DNA from: an uncultured Methanomassiliicoccus sp.
Lineage (GTDB): Archaea > Thermoplasmatota > Thermoplasmata > Methanomassiliicoccales > Methanomassiliicoccaceae
NCBI GenBank assembly: GCA_905203995.1
Contig: CAJKXZ010000002.1
Coordinates: 62,001-126,000 of the forward strand
DNA length: 64,000 bases
Direction: 5' to 3'
Shown here piece by piece: positions 6,504-15,258 of the stretch (the first letter of the stretch is position 1; every line of letters begins with the position of its first letter). Both the position numbers and the translations under genes were made by a program. The notes beneath the pieces were generated by a model, which searched no databases, was not told the DNA's origin, and saw only the letters and a list, made by a program, of their open reading frames with translations.

Positions 6504-7631
6504 TTACAAAGGCCAAATGAATTGGTCTCCGAAAATCGCCTTGAGAAATCGTGGTTCAAAATACTGATTTGGATCGACAGTGTCACCAAGTTTATCAAAA
6601 CGATCCCCTAGATTCTTCAAAGCAGCATTCATGGAATCTACATCGATCTGGCTAAATTCAAATCCCCAGTCAGCAGAAGTGAAATATTTAGTCTGAACGT
6701 TGATGTCCCACTGGTTGCCTAAGGAATCGATAGCGATTTTGCAGGCATCTTCGTTGACGGTGCCATCCTCATTGTAAATATATTCACAACCTTTTTGAAT
6801 AGCCCGCATGACCTTTTCAATAGCTTCAGATTTTTCATTAATTGTATTCACAGAAGACATCAAACCAACGGGCATATAGCTTTTATATTCTGGATGATCG
6901 TCGTCAATTTCCACATACTTAAATTTATCAGGGTTTTTTTCCACAACCTTAGCGTTCGCTGCACCGCCGATGATCATGTCCACATGCCCTTTATTCTCAT
7001 CATCTTTGTCCACATACCTTCCCAATGAAGAAGCAAGAGCGTTGTTATCATAGTTTCTGATATTCACCATATTAGGATCGGGAGTATCCTTCTCACCTAA
7101 AATTTGGTATTGAAGATTATAACCATGAGCGTTGGCCGCATTCAGATATTCTAAAAACAGTGAGAAATAAGAAACCGTAGTATTGATTCCGATGACTTTG
7201 CAAACATTGGTTGTGGGATTTATACCAAGCAGCGTTTCGGGATGATTAAGATCGATTCCACTTGCGATTGATGCTGCGCCTTGAACACCATCATCAAGCA
7301 TGTAAGTACCAATCCATTTGTAATCATCATAACCATAATTATTTAAAATTCCCAAGAGTGGATCGGGACCGAATCCAGCTAGATCTACCATACCTGTAGT
7401 AAGTGCTGTTGCGGAGAGACTGCCTGAAGGAACGATTACTAATTCAACGTTCACTCCTTCCTCATCAAAAAAGCCCAATTCATCTGCAATATAGATTGGT
7501 TCAAAATTATGTTGCACGATGGCAATTTTAATAGTGTTTTTATCCTCATTTCCCTGAGCGACAAAATACACTAAGCCAGCTGCAATCACAAGTATTAAAA
7601 CTACAGCCACGGCAATTATTTTTTTATTCAT
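6504..7631 (-). CDS. ABC importer substrate-binding protein (NitT/TauT type)
   Basis: This membrane-anchored periplasmic-type binding protein starts with an N-terminal hydrophobic anchor (about residues 5-27). The N-lobe follows ('IKIAIVQHNFEPIYIADELG', then 'GMVDLAGFGPDPLLG'), and then the C-lobe with 'DMIIGGAANAKVVEKNPDKF'. The fold is that of the NMT1/SsuA/nitrate-taurine family, so the ligand is probably a small organic or anionic compound that cannot be named. ATG 7631 has AGGTGA 5 nt upstream and is preferred to GTG 7640. It overlaps the ATPase gene by 8 bp and is the last gene of a permease-ATPase-binding protein operon ended by a hairpin. Confidence 0.8.
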   Translation of the reverse strand: MNKKIIAVAVVLILVIAAGLVYFVAQGNEDKNTIKIAIVQHNFEPIYIADELGFFDEEGVNVELVIVPSGSLSATALTTGMVDLAGFGPDPLLGILNNYGYDDYKWIGTYMLDDGVQGAASIASGIDLNHPETLLGINPTTNVCKVIGINTTVSYFSLFLEYLNAANAHGYNLQYQILGEKDTPDPNMVNIRNYDNNALASSLGRYVDKDDENKGHVDMIIGGAANAKVVEKNPDKFKYVEIDDDHPEYKSYMPVGLMSSVNTINEKSEAIEKVMRAIQKGCEYIYNEDGTVNEDACKIAIDSLGNQWDINVQTKYFTSADWGFEFSQIDVDSMNAALKNLGDRFDKLGDTVDPNQYFEPRFLKAIFGDQFIWPL

Positions 7632-8412
7632 ATATTTCACCTATTTGAATTACTCCTGCGGTACAAGAGCACGTTTGAAGTTTTTTCATAATGTCATTTT
7701 TAATAGCAACTAACTCTTCGGAAGAGAGGTTCTTCTTACCCTCTGGCAATAACCACTCACCAGCAACTGTTCCGGGAGTAGTAGAGAGCATTACAATGCG
7801 TGTGCCGAGTAACAGAGCTTCATCGATGTTGTGTGTTATGTAAAGAAACGTCTTTTTATTCTTCATCCAGATGTCTAAAATTTCATTATCCAATTTGCTT
7901 CTTGTCTGCTCATCAAGACTTGAAAAAGGTTCATCCATCAATAAAACATCTGGTTCCATAGCTAAAGTTCGAGCAATAGCAACCCGTTGTTTCATACCGC
8001 CTGAGAGATCAGAAGGACGATAATCCATAAACTCTGAGAGTCCTACCATCTCCAGATACTTTTTAGCAACGGCTGTTCGTTCCTTTTTATTGGCATATTT
8101 TTTCAAAGAAAATTCTACATTCTTCAATACACTTAACCACGGGAAGAGACTGTACTCTTGAAATACAACTGCACGATTGACTGAAGGTCCAGTAATTTTT
8201 TCACCACGATAAAGTATCTCTCCCCGCTGTGGCTTTTCAAAGCCGGCGATGAGATTTAATAATGTAGTTTTTCCACAGCCAGAAGGACCAATGACACAGA
8301 CAAATTCATTTTCCTCGATCGTCAAACTTAGATCCTTCAAGACAATAGTTGCTGTTTCTTTTTTACGATCGCAATAAGCTTTCCAGACATTATTGACTTC
8401 AATAACCGCCAT
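7624..8412 (-). CDS. ABC importer ATP-binding protein (NitT/TauT type)
   Basis: This cytoplasmic ATPase powers the importer encoded by its neighbours. Walker A is GPSGCGKTT (about 43-51), the Q-loop lies in 'VFQEYSLFPW', the signature is LSGGMKQR, Walker B is VLLMDEPFSSLD, and the H-loop is 'YITHNIDEA'. The 'EYSLFPWLSVLKNV' segment is characteristic of the nitrate/sulfonate/taurine family (SsuB/TauB). Length is 262 aa. The start overlaps the permease stop (TGATG). Confidence 0.9.
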   Translation of the reverse strand: MAVIEVNNVWKAYCDRKKETATIVLKDLSLTIEENEFVCVIGPSGCGKTTLLNLIAGFEKPQRGEILYRGEKITGPSVNRAVVFQEYSLFPWLSVLKNVEFSLKKYANKKERTAVAKKYLEMVGLSEFMDYRPSDLSGGMKQRVAIARTLAMEPDVLLMDEPFSSLDEQTRSKLDNEILDIWMKNKKTFLYITHNIDEALLLGTRIVMLSTTPGTVAGEWLLPEGKKNLSSEELVAIKNDIMKKLQTCSCTAGVIQIGEIYE

Positions 8413-9308
8413 CAGAAGTCCTCCTGAAAGCCCATTTTACGACGTGTGTATTTTTCAACGGATTGTAGCACAAGCTTGTCAATAATCAAACCAATGATGC
8501 AAATAATGACTATACAAACGAAAGAGGCTACATAATTCAGAGATGCTGACGTGCTACTAATGCAAAAGCCTAAGCCTACCGCTACGCCCACGACCATTTC
8601 AGCAGCAATAATCATCCGCCAAGAACTGCCAATACTAATCCGCAAACCACTTAAAATATCTAAAGTAGCAAAAGGAAGAAGGACGTCGGTAAGGGTGTCC
8701 AATCTCGACAAGCCACTCATTTTAGCTACTCTTTTGTTTACTTGCGGAACACGACGCAGACCGGATGAGACACTAATAGCAAGTGGTGAAATAGCAACAA
8801 CGCCTACCATAAAAATTGCTGAGTTTTCACCAAAGCCAAAGAGTAAGATGGCTACTGGTAACCAGGCCAGACCAGGAATCATCTGCAGAATGTTAATGGG
8901 AACGATTCCGATTTGATAAAGAGAATCTTTTAGAGAGATTATAAACCCGATAATGATCCCGATCAAAGCTCCCAGTAAGAATCCTTTAATCCACCGAGAC
9001 AGGCTTGCCGAAATGTGCTCATAGATTGTCGCCCGGAAAAGTGTCTTACCGCCCAAATAATCAATTAATTGTGAAAAGACTTCAAAAGGAGTTGGAAAAG
9101 ACATGGTTACAATGAAATAAGTATTGTAGATTTCAGCGACCAACCACCAGATACCAATTACCAAGAGAATTCCTATGATAAAAAAGATCAGCGCCTTGGT
9201 CACGGAGATGTGCGTATTTTTTCCAAGATGTATTTTATTATCCACTGCTGAGTCTAACAATTCTTCAATCTTTTGATCTGTAGATTTGAATATTGAACCA
9301 TGACGCAC
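8412..9308 (-). CDS. ABC importer permease (NitT/TauT type)
   Basis: This integral membrane permease of 298 aa has about six transmembrane segments after a soluble N-terminus of about 50 residues. The coupling motif is seen in 'GLSRLDTLTDVLLPFATLDILSGLRISIG', the EAA-like loop of binding-protein-dependent permeases. It is the first gene of the three-gene importer operon. The intergenic region 9309-9441 holds divergent promoters for this operon and for the exporter genes. Confidence 0.88.
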   Translation of the reverse strand: MRHGSIFKSTDQKIEELLDSAVDNKIHLGKNTHISVTKALIFFIIGILLVIGIWWLVAEIYNTYFIVTMSFPTPFEVFSQLIDYLGGKTLFRATIYEHISASLSRWIKGFLLGALIGIIIGFIISLKDSLYQIGIVPINILQMIPGLAWLPVAILLFGFGENSAIFMVGVVAISPLAISVSSGLRRVPQVNKRVAKMSGLSRLDTLTDVLLPFATLDILSGLRISIGSSWRMIIAAEMVVGVAVGLGFCISSTSASLNYVASFVCIVIICIIGLIIDKLVLQSVEKYTRRKMGFQEDF

Positions 9309-9373
9309 ATTGATTAAGTATAACCTTAATTAATAAACTTATCTCTAAAATAGTCGGTAAGGATAATACTGAG

Positions 9374-9392
9374 TATATATAAAGTATATATA
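9374..9392 (+). promoter_or_regulatory. Tandem TATA boxes for the ABC-2 exporter operon
   Basis: TATATATAAAG (9374-9384) and TATATATA (9385-9392) lie 50-70 bp before the ATG at 9442, giving a predicted start near 9400-9415 and a short SD-led leader (GGGAGAGCT). Confidence 0.6.
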
Positions 9393-9441
9393 GTCACGAA
9401 CGAGTATGTGAAGAGTGTTTTGAGAGAATGAAGGGAGAGCT

Positions 9442-10443
9442 ATGGATAATATAATTGAAGTCAGAGATCTAGTAAAGGTCTTTGATAAGGAGATTCGTGC
9501 TGTAAATGGCGTAAGTTTTGATGTTAAGGAAGGTGAGATTTTCGGCTTTTTGGGACCTAATGGAGCAGGAAAATCAACTACCATTTCCATGATTACTACC
9601 CTCTTAACACCAACTAGTGGAAAAATTACCATCGACGGCAAAGATGTTGTTAAATCGGCTACCCAAGTGCGTAAAACCATAGGTTTGGTTCCCCAAGCGC
9701 TAACAGCTGATGATCAACTTTCTGGAAGAGAGAATATGCAGCTACAAGCTGACCTCTATGACGTACCTCATGATGTCGCTAAAGAGCGGATTGAAGAGCT
9801 GCTTGCGATTGTAAAATTACAAGAAGCCGCCGATCGGCGAGTAGATACTTATTCGGGAGGCATGCGTAAGCGGCTGGAGCTTGCTGAAGGTCTGATACAT
9901 CACCCAAAAATTCTCTTTTTGGATGAGCCGACTTTGGGACTGGACATTCAGACAAGAGAAATTATTTGGGAATATATTACGAATATCAAAAAGCAGAGCG
10001 GCATGACAGTGTTTCTGACAACTCATTATCTTGAAGAAGCGGAGTCACTCTGTGATCGAATTGCGATTATTGACCATGGTGAGATTGTGGTCATCGGTAC
10101 ACCTAATGAACTTAAAGCGTCACTGGGTGGTGATTCGATTGAAATTGAAGTGTCTGAATCGCAAGAGTGCAAAAATTCATTGGAAAAAATTCCCGGCATT
10201 GAAGCGATTGAATACAAAGATGGTAAGTACTTCCTCAGAACACCCAATGGTGATGAAGTAATGGAAGCTGTCTTGGCGATGATTGCCGAAGAACGGTGGA
10301 GAATTAAAAATATCTCACTCCAGAAGCCGAGTATGAATCAAGTATTCCTCAAATATACGGGCAAGTCTCTGCGTGATGACACTACTCACATGGATAAATT
10401 TGCTGCGCGAACTGCCGCCGTACAAAGTCGCAGGAGGCAGTAA
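9442..10443 (+). CDS. ABC-2 type exporter, ATP-binding subunit (DrrA-like)
   Basis: This ATPase belongs to the daunorubicin-resistance/ABC-2 class. It has Walker A GPNGAGKST (about 37-45), signature YSGGMRKR, Walker B ILFLDEPTLGLD, H-loop 'LTTHYLEEA', and the C-terminal DUF4162-like domain with 'EIEVSE...' strands typical of DrrA proteins. Length is 333 aa. It is paired with the membrane subunit that starts 3 bp downstream. The substrate (drug, lipid or polysaccharide) is not evident. Confidence 0.88.
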   Translation: MDNIIEVRDLVKVFDKEIRAVNGVSFDVKEGEIFGFLGPNGAGKSTTISMITTLLTPTSGKITIDGKDVVKSATQVRKTIGLVPQALTADDQLSGRENMQLQADLYDVPHDVAKERIEELLAIVKLQEAADRRVDTYSGGMRKRLELAEGLIHHPKILFLDEPTLGLDIQTREIIWEYITNIKKQSGMTVFLTTHYLEEAESLCDRIAIIDHGEIVVIGTPNELKASLGGDSIEIEVSESQECKNSLEKIPGIEAIEYKDGKYFLRTPNGDEVMEAVLAMIAEERWRIKNISLQKPSMNQVFLKYTGKSLRDDTTHMDKFAARTAAVQSRRRQ

Positions 10444-10445
10444 AA

Positions 10446-11255
10446 ATGTCAGGATTCAAAACATACACCCGACAAACTCTTGCACTTACTAAAAGAGAAT
10501 TAAGACACTGGTATCGCAGCAAGATGCAGATCTTTATGGCCCTGATTCAACCGATCATCTGGCTAGGTCTTTTCGGTTTTGCAATGAATGGGTTCATTAA
10601 CTCAGCGATGGAACAAGTCGGCCAAGAAATAGATTACATGAGTTTTCTGATCATTGGTCTGGTCATTATCACGGCTTTAACCACCTCAATGAATGCGGGC
10701 ATGTCCGTCATTTGGGACCGCAGATTTGGATTTCTTGATAAATTAAAAGCTGCACCAGTACCTCGCGGTGTGATTCCTCTCTCAAAGGTTTTATCAACCA
10801 CCGTTAAAGCCGTAATTCAATCCATGCTCATCTTAGTGATCGGCCTGGCGTTTGGCTTGAAATTTGTGGCTGGTTTTAACATACTGGATCTAGTAATCCT
10901 AATCCTCATTGTAGCAATGGTTGCTCTGACCTTTTCTTCAATATTTGTAGCTCTTGGCTTGGTAATCAAAAACCAAGAGGTACTGATGGGCATAAACATG
11001 CTACTAAACCTGCCGCTGATGTTCGCCTCCGGTGTCCTTTTCCCCACGGCGGCCTTCCCCGAAGCTTTGAAAATCATTGCTAACGTCAACCCGCTTACCT
11101 ATGCCGCGGATGCAGCACGCAGAGTAGCAGTGGGCGACGTAATGATTTCCATACCAAGTATGAGCTTAGGCATGGATCTTCTGGTGCTATTTATCGTAGC
11201 CATCGTCATTACTGCCCTCGGAATGTTCTTTGCCAGACGCGGATTAAAGGTTTAA
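10446..11255 (+). CDS. ABC-2 type exporter, membrane subunit
   Basis: This membrane protein of 269 aa has six predicted transmembrane helices and the ABC-2 signature region 'RRFGFLDKLKAAPVPRGVIPLSK' between helices 2 and 3. The conserved 'NPLTYAADAARR' precedes the last helix. GGAGGCAG lies before its ATG. With the preceding ATPase it forms a homodimeric-type efflux pump. A hairpin (11293-11319) follows the gene. Confidence 0.87.
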   Translation: MSGFKTYTRQTLALTKRELRHWYRSKMQIFMALIQPIIWLGLFGFAMNGFINSAMEQVGQEIDYMSFLIIGLVIITALTTSMNAGMSVIWDRRFGFLDKLKAAPVPRGVIPLSKVLSTTVKAVIQSMLILVIGLAFGLKFVAGFNILDLVILILIVAMVALTFSSIFVALGLVIKNQEVLMGINMLLNLPLMFASGVLFPTAAFPEALKIIANVNPLTYAADAARRVAVGDVMISIPSMSLGMDLLVLFIVAIVITALGMFFARRGLKV

Positions 11256-11292
11256 GCAAGGGCTTTATAAACAAAACTCTATCACAGCCAAG

Positions 11293-11319
11293 AGGGGTTT
11301 GGTAAGCCATCAAACCCCT
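11293..11319 (+). terminator. Hairpin terminator after the ABC-2 exporter
   Basis: A 9-bp perfect stem, AGGGGTTTG (11293-11301) with CAAACCCCT (11311-11319), has a 9-nt loop and is followed by TTCT. It separates the exporter operon from the antiporter gene. Confidence 0.6.
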
Positions 11320-11342
11320 TCTATTGCCCGGGAGATTTGCTT

Positions 11343-13199
11343 GTGGAAAGTGAGATATATTTGGGTCTGCTCGCAATATTCGTCATTGGCATCGGTGCTC
11401 AATGGTTAGGAAGATTGTTGAGAATTCCTCCACTCTTGATCTTGTTGCCCGCAGGTTTAATTGCCGGTGGCGGGCTAGGAATTGTAAAACCTGAGCAGAT
11501 CTTCGGGGATCTTCTGTATCCCGGAGTTACATTTTTAGTGTCCCTTTTACTTTTCCAAAGCGCATTAAAACTACGTGTTGTTGATCTGCCTGCTGAAAGT
11601 CGTAAGCCGGTGGTGCGCCTTACAAGCATCGGCCTCGTGATTACAATTTTTGGTACGGCTTTGCTCCTCTACTATGTGCTGGATGTCAGCATTGATATGG
11701 CGCTTCTCGTTGGTGCAATTTTAGGAGTTTCAGGACCTACCGTCATTGGACCACTGATTAGATCTACAGGTTTAAAGAAAAAGGTAGCTAGCGTCTTAGA
11801 ATGGGAAGGCGTATTTCTCGATCCGATCGGCGCTACAATCGGCATCGTTATTCTGAATGTGATTGTCGCCGCAGGACACAGTAGTCCATTTTTAAATCTA
11901 GTGACTTGTGCTGGTTTTGGTATCTTAGTAGGCATTGTCTTAGCCGCATTACTCACAATAATTCTATCGCGGAATATGGTTTCCGACACTCTTGAAGCCG
12001 CCGTCTGTTTGATGTTTGCAGTCGTAGCTTTCACCTTATCAGAAGTAGTCGTTCCTGGTTCTGGACTCTTTGCTTCTACCGTACTAGGATTTATTTTAGG
12101 CAACCAACGGGCCGTTTCAATGACGAGCATCAAAGGATTTGGCATGACTATTGAAGTTCTGATTATCGGCATTTTATTCGTCACGCTAGGTGCCTTAGTG
12201 CCATTAGATGGCCTGATAAAATATATCATCCCAATCCTGATCATTCTCGCTTTTGTTATCCTTATATTACGTCCCTTGGCTTCGAGCATCGCCCTGGCGG
12301 GAACAAAGTTGACCCGTAAAGAAAAAGCAATGATTGCCTTTATGGAACCACGTGGTATTGTAGCAGCGGCCACTGCATCTCAGTTTTCTGTATCATTAAC
12401 TCAGGCAGGAATTGCCTGTGAATTTTTGTTACCAGTTGTTTTCGGCGTAGTTCTTGGTGCCGGCATCATCTACAGCATCCTTGCTCTACCCTTAGCTAGA
12501 CACTTGGAAGTTACAGAGCCGCCTCGTCATGGTGTTGGTTTCATCAGCAATAAGATGTGGACCATAGAATTAGCAGGAAAATTGAAAGATTTGGGCGTTT
12601 CCACACTTGTATTCATTACAGATTTCCCAGAGAGGATTGACAGCCCGCGTAAGGATGTGCGCTTAGCTTCAATTCATTACAGCATGGATGATATCGATGC
12701 TGCGATGGAAGAGGCTTCTTTATCACAGCTTGTTGTGGTCGCACCAGAGAGTACAGCCGAAAGACTCATTGAATTCCATGCTTCCGCTAAACTTGGTCGA
12801 AGAGCAATTATGAGCCTGCCGCCTAACAATATTCCCTATCGTTCAATCCTTCATTCTCAAAAAAGAAGCAGAATCGCCTTTTCACCCAAGTTATCACAAT
12901 ATATTATTGAGCGCGTGATTGAAAATGGTGGCACGATTGAGACTATCGATGCCTTAACCCCCGGTGATATTGCTCTGGCAATTGTCTACGCCAATGGTAA
13001 TGTGGATATGTCACCTGGCGACAAAATTTACTATGCTACTGATTTAAGCCCCGTTGAAAAAAGAAGACTGTTGAAAAGGGGTTTCCCAGTGATAGATACC
13101 GGGGATGAAATTATTGGTATAAAAAAACATTATAATCTATCAGATAAAACAGCATTTACCAAGGATGTTCCCCAGAGTTTGTTGGATAAAGCGTGCTGA
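11343..13199 (+). CDS. Na+/H+ antiporter, CPA1/NhaP-type with C-terminal regulatory domain
   Basis: This integral membrane cation/proton antiporter has about 13 transmembrane helices over residues 1-395. Typical motifs include 'GVSGPTVIGPLIRSTGL' and 'EWEGVFLDPIGATIG', where the conserved Asp of the ion site lies. The C-terminal 220 residues are soluble, with a Rossmann-like TrkA-N pattern and then a TrkA-C-like end. GTG 11343 is chosen because GGAG lies 8 nt upstream; TTG 11337 is too close to it. The 3' end overlaps the convergent cfbB gene by 70 bp. Confidence 0.85.
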   Translation: MESEIYLGLLAIFVIGIGAQWLGRLLRIPPLLILLPAGLIAGGGLGIVKPEQIFGDLLYPGVTFLVSLLLFQSALKLRVVDLPAESRKPVVRLTSIGLVITIFGTALLLYYVLDVSIDMALLVGAILGVSGPTVIGPLIRSTGLKKKVASVLEWEGVFLDPIGATIGIVILNVIVAAGHSSPFLNLVTCAGFGILVGIVLAALLTIILSRNMVSDTLEAAVCLMFAVVAFTLSEVVVPGSGLFASTVLGFILGNQRAVSMTSIKGFGMTIEVLIIGILFVTLGALVPLDGLIKYIIPILIILAFVILILRPLASSIALAGTKLTRKEKAMIAFMEPRGIVAAATASQFSVSLTQAGIACEFLLPVVFGVVLGAGIIYSILALPLARHLEVTEPPRHGVGFISNKMWTIELAGKLKDLGVSTLVFITDFPERIDSPRKDVRLASIHYSMDDIDAAMEEASLSQLVVVAPESTAERLIEFHASAKLGRRAIMSLPPNNIPYRSILHSQKRSRIAFSPKLSQYIIERVIENGGTIETIDALTPGDIALAIVYANGNVDMSPGDKIYYATDLSPVEKRRLLKRGFPVIDTGDEIIGIKKHYNLSDKTAFTKDVPQSLLDKAC

Positions 13200-14485
13200 T
13201 GCATATAGGTCCCGATAGTTCGACGGACAATTTTTCCATCAAAGCCATTATTAAATCCCGTACCACGCGAGATTGAGTAAGCAAAAGGTCCAGTCGGCAC
13301 AGGCTGTAGATGAGAATAATGAAATTCATGTGCTTTGATTTGCTGCCCGGCAAAAAGGAAGTTATCAACAGTGGCTTCTGCACGCACATAAGAAAGCCCT
13401 TGTCGCTGTGAAGTCTGAACTGCCTTTTCTGAAAAGATTTTTGCCATTTCATATTCGCCATCATTGATGATTGCTGAACAGAAAGTCATCATTCCGCCGC
13501 ACTCACCATAGATGACATTTCCATCCTCAGAAAAGGTCTTTAATCCCTCGAGAAAATCCTTATTGGCTGAAATTTCACTAGCATGTACTTCGGGATAACC
13601 ACCACCGAGATAAAGACCATCCACAGCAGGAAGAGCGTCGCCCTCAGTAGGCTTGAAGTACTTGATTTCCGCACCAGCATAAGCTAAAGATTCCAAATTT
13701 TCACGGTAATAGAAAGAATAGGCCTTATCAAAAGGAGCACCGATTTTAACCTTATTCAATGAATCGTTGATATTAAATGGACAACTATCATCAAATTGCA
13801 AATCAGGAGCCTTTTCAGCAATTTCTTCGATCTGAGCAAGATCGATATCAATTACCATGTCTGAAACCTGTTTCAGAAGTTTTGATGAATCGAGTTCCGA
13901 GGTTGTAACGAGTCCCAGATGGCGTTCGGCCAATTTTTCTGGTAGTTTCTCGACGGTACCCACAACTGGAGTAGAGGTTAAGGTCTCCACTGCTTCTGTG
14001 GCTTTTCTGCGATGTCGATCCCCACTGACGTTATTGAGGATTACCCCCGCAATATTAACCTCGGGATCTAGTAATTTAAATCCTAAAATGTGTGCCGCTG
14101 CACTCTTAGCTAAACTTCGCGCATTGAGTACTAAAATCACTGGTGCTTTGAGAAATTTAGCGATTTCAGCGGTGCTGCCTTCATCACCAACAGAAGTTAA
14201 ACCATCATAGAGGCCACGGACACCTTCAATAACGCTAATCTCGGCATCCTTAGAGGCCCATCCAAAAAGATTTTTAATTGTAGATTCGTCCATAAAGAAA
14301 GAGTCAAGATTTCTTGAAGGTCTTTTGGACGCTAACGTATGAAACATGGGGTCGATGAAATCTGGACCTACTTTATATCCCTGCAATTTTTTGTTTTTAG
14401 AGATCTGGGCCATTATGCCGGCCGTAATGGCCGTTTTCCCTACACCGCTACCGGTACCGGCGATGACAACCCGCGGATAGCTCAA
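13130..14485 (-). CDS. cfbB: Ni-sirohydrochlorin a,c-diamide synthase (CfbB)
   Basis: CfbB amidates the a- and c-acetate side chains of Ni-sirohydrochlorin with glutamine and ATP, the second step from sirohydrochlorin to F430. The N-terminal dethiobiotin-synthetase-like ATPase has P-loop GTGSGVGKTA and 'EGVRGLYDG'. The C-terminal class-I glutamine amidotransferase has the nucleophile Cys in 'YGECGGMM' and the His of 'GTYMHQHA'. Length is 451 aa, as in CobB/CbiA. It overlaps cfbC by 4 bp and is the last gene of the cfb run. Its neighbours favour CfbB over cobalamin-specific CbiA, although one enzyme could serve both pathways. Confidence 0.93.
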   Translation of the reverse strand: MSYPRVVIAGTGSGVGKTAITAGIMAQISKNKKLQGYKVGPDFIDPMFHTLASKRPSRNLDSFFMDESTIKNLFGWASKDAEISVIEGVRGLYDGLTSVGDEGSTAEIAKFLKAPVILVLNARSLAKSAAAHILGFKLLDPEVNIAGVILNNVSGDRHRRKATEAVETLTSTPVVGTVEKLPEKLAERHLGLVTTSELDSSKLLKQVSDMVIDIDLAQIEEIAEKAPDLQFDDSCPFNINDSLNKVKIGAPFDKAYSFYYRENLESLAYAGAEIKYFKPTEGDALPAVDGLYLGGGYPEVHASEISANKDFLEGLKTFSEDGNVIYGECGGMMTFCSAIINDGEYEMAKIFSEKAVQTSQRQGLSYVRAEATVDNFLFAGQQIKAHEFHYSHLQPVPTGPFAYSISRGTGFNNGFDGKIVRRTIGTYMHQHALSNKLWGTSLVNAVLSDRL

Positions 14486-15258
14486 TTCATCCCTCGTAAT
14501 GCATCCCTGATAACTTCCGGTGACACGGGAGTAGGAATAGTTGCCGAATTATTTGCCAAGATGGCATCCCTGAGGTTCCGGTATGCTGCAGCTTGTGAAC
14601 TTTCGGGATCGCCTTCGATCACGGTCATCCCGCGGTTTTCACATTCCCGAACGGCTGGATGACGCGGTATGTAGCCGATGACTTTTGAGTTGATCATTTC
14701 GGCAAACTTAACGACCATTTCCTTTTCATTTTCTGTTTCACGGGCATTGCAGATTATCCCACCCAGGTTTACTCCGAGATTGGATAAACCCTTAGCAATG
14801 TTATTAGCAGCATATAGCGAAAGATATTCCCCCGAGGTTACAATGTAGACCTCATCAGCGAATCCTTCTCTAAGGGGGGAAGCAAAGCCGCCACAGACGA
14901 CGTCGCCAGGAACATCATAGAGTAGAAAATCATCATCCTGCAGATAATTTTTAGATAATTCCTGCATAGCAACTAATATCCCTCTGCCAGCGCAGCCGAC
15001 ACCCGCCATAGGGCCGCCAACTTCAACACAGTGGATACCGCGATAACCTTCAAAAACAACTTCCTCTGCACCTGCTTTTTTCTGCTCGAGAAAGGTAGGT
15101 ATGCTCCGGCCCTTCATCAGAGTCATGCTGCCATCAGATTTGGGATCACAGCCTACATACCAAGTCTTTAAACCAAGTTCAGCGACAGCTGCACATAAAT
15201 TAGCAGACACGGTGGATTTACCGATTCCACCTTTGCCATAGATGGCAATCTGTTTCAT
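14482..15258 (-). CDS. cfbC: Ni-sirohydrochlorin a,c-diamide reductive cyclase, NifH-like subunit (CfbC)
   Basis: CfbC is the Fe-protein component that delivers ATP-driven electrons to CfbD for the six-electron reduction and lactam cyclisation of the corphin ring. The P-loop is YGKGGIGKST (about 6-15). The two [4Fe-4S] ligand cysteines are in 'GVGCAGRGI' and 'DVVCGGFA', which bridge the homodimer as in NifH. Length is 258 aa. It overlaps cfbD and cfbB by 4 bp each. It is distinguished from nitrogenase NifH by its context, since no nif genes are nearby. Confidence 0.94.
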   Translation of the reverse strand: MKQIAIYGKGGIGKSTVSANLCAAVAELGLKTWYVGCDPKSDGSMTLMKGRSIPTFLEQKKAGAEEVVFEGYRGIHCVEVGGPMAGVGCAGRGILVAMQELSKNYLQDDDFLLYDVPGDVVCGGFASPLREGFADEVYIVTSGEYLSLYAANNIAKGLSNLGVNLGGIICNARETENEKEMVVKFAEMINSKVIGYIPRHPAVRECENRGMTVIEGDPESSQAAAYRNLRDAILANNSATIPTPVSPEVIRDALRGMN

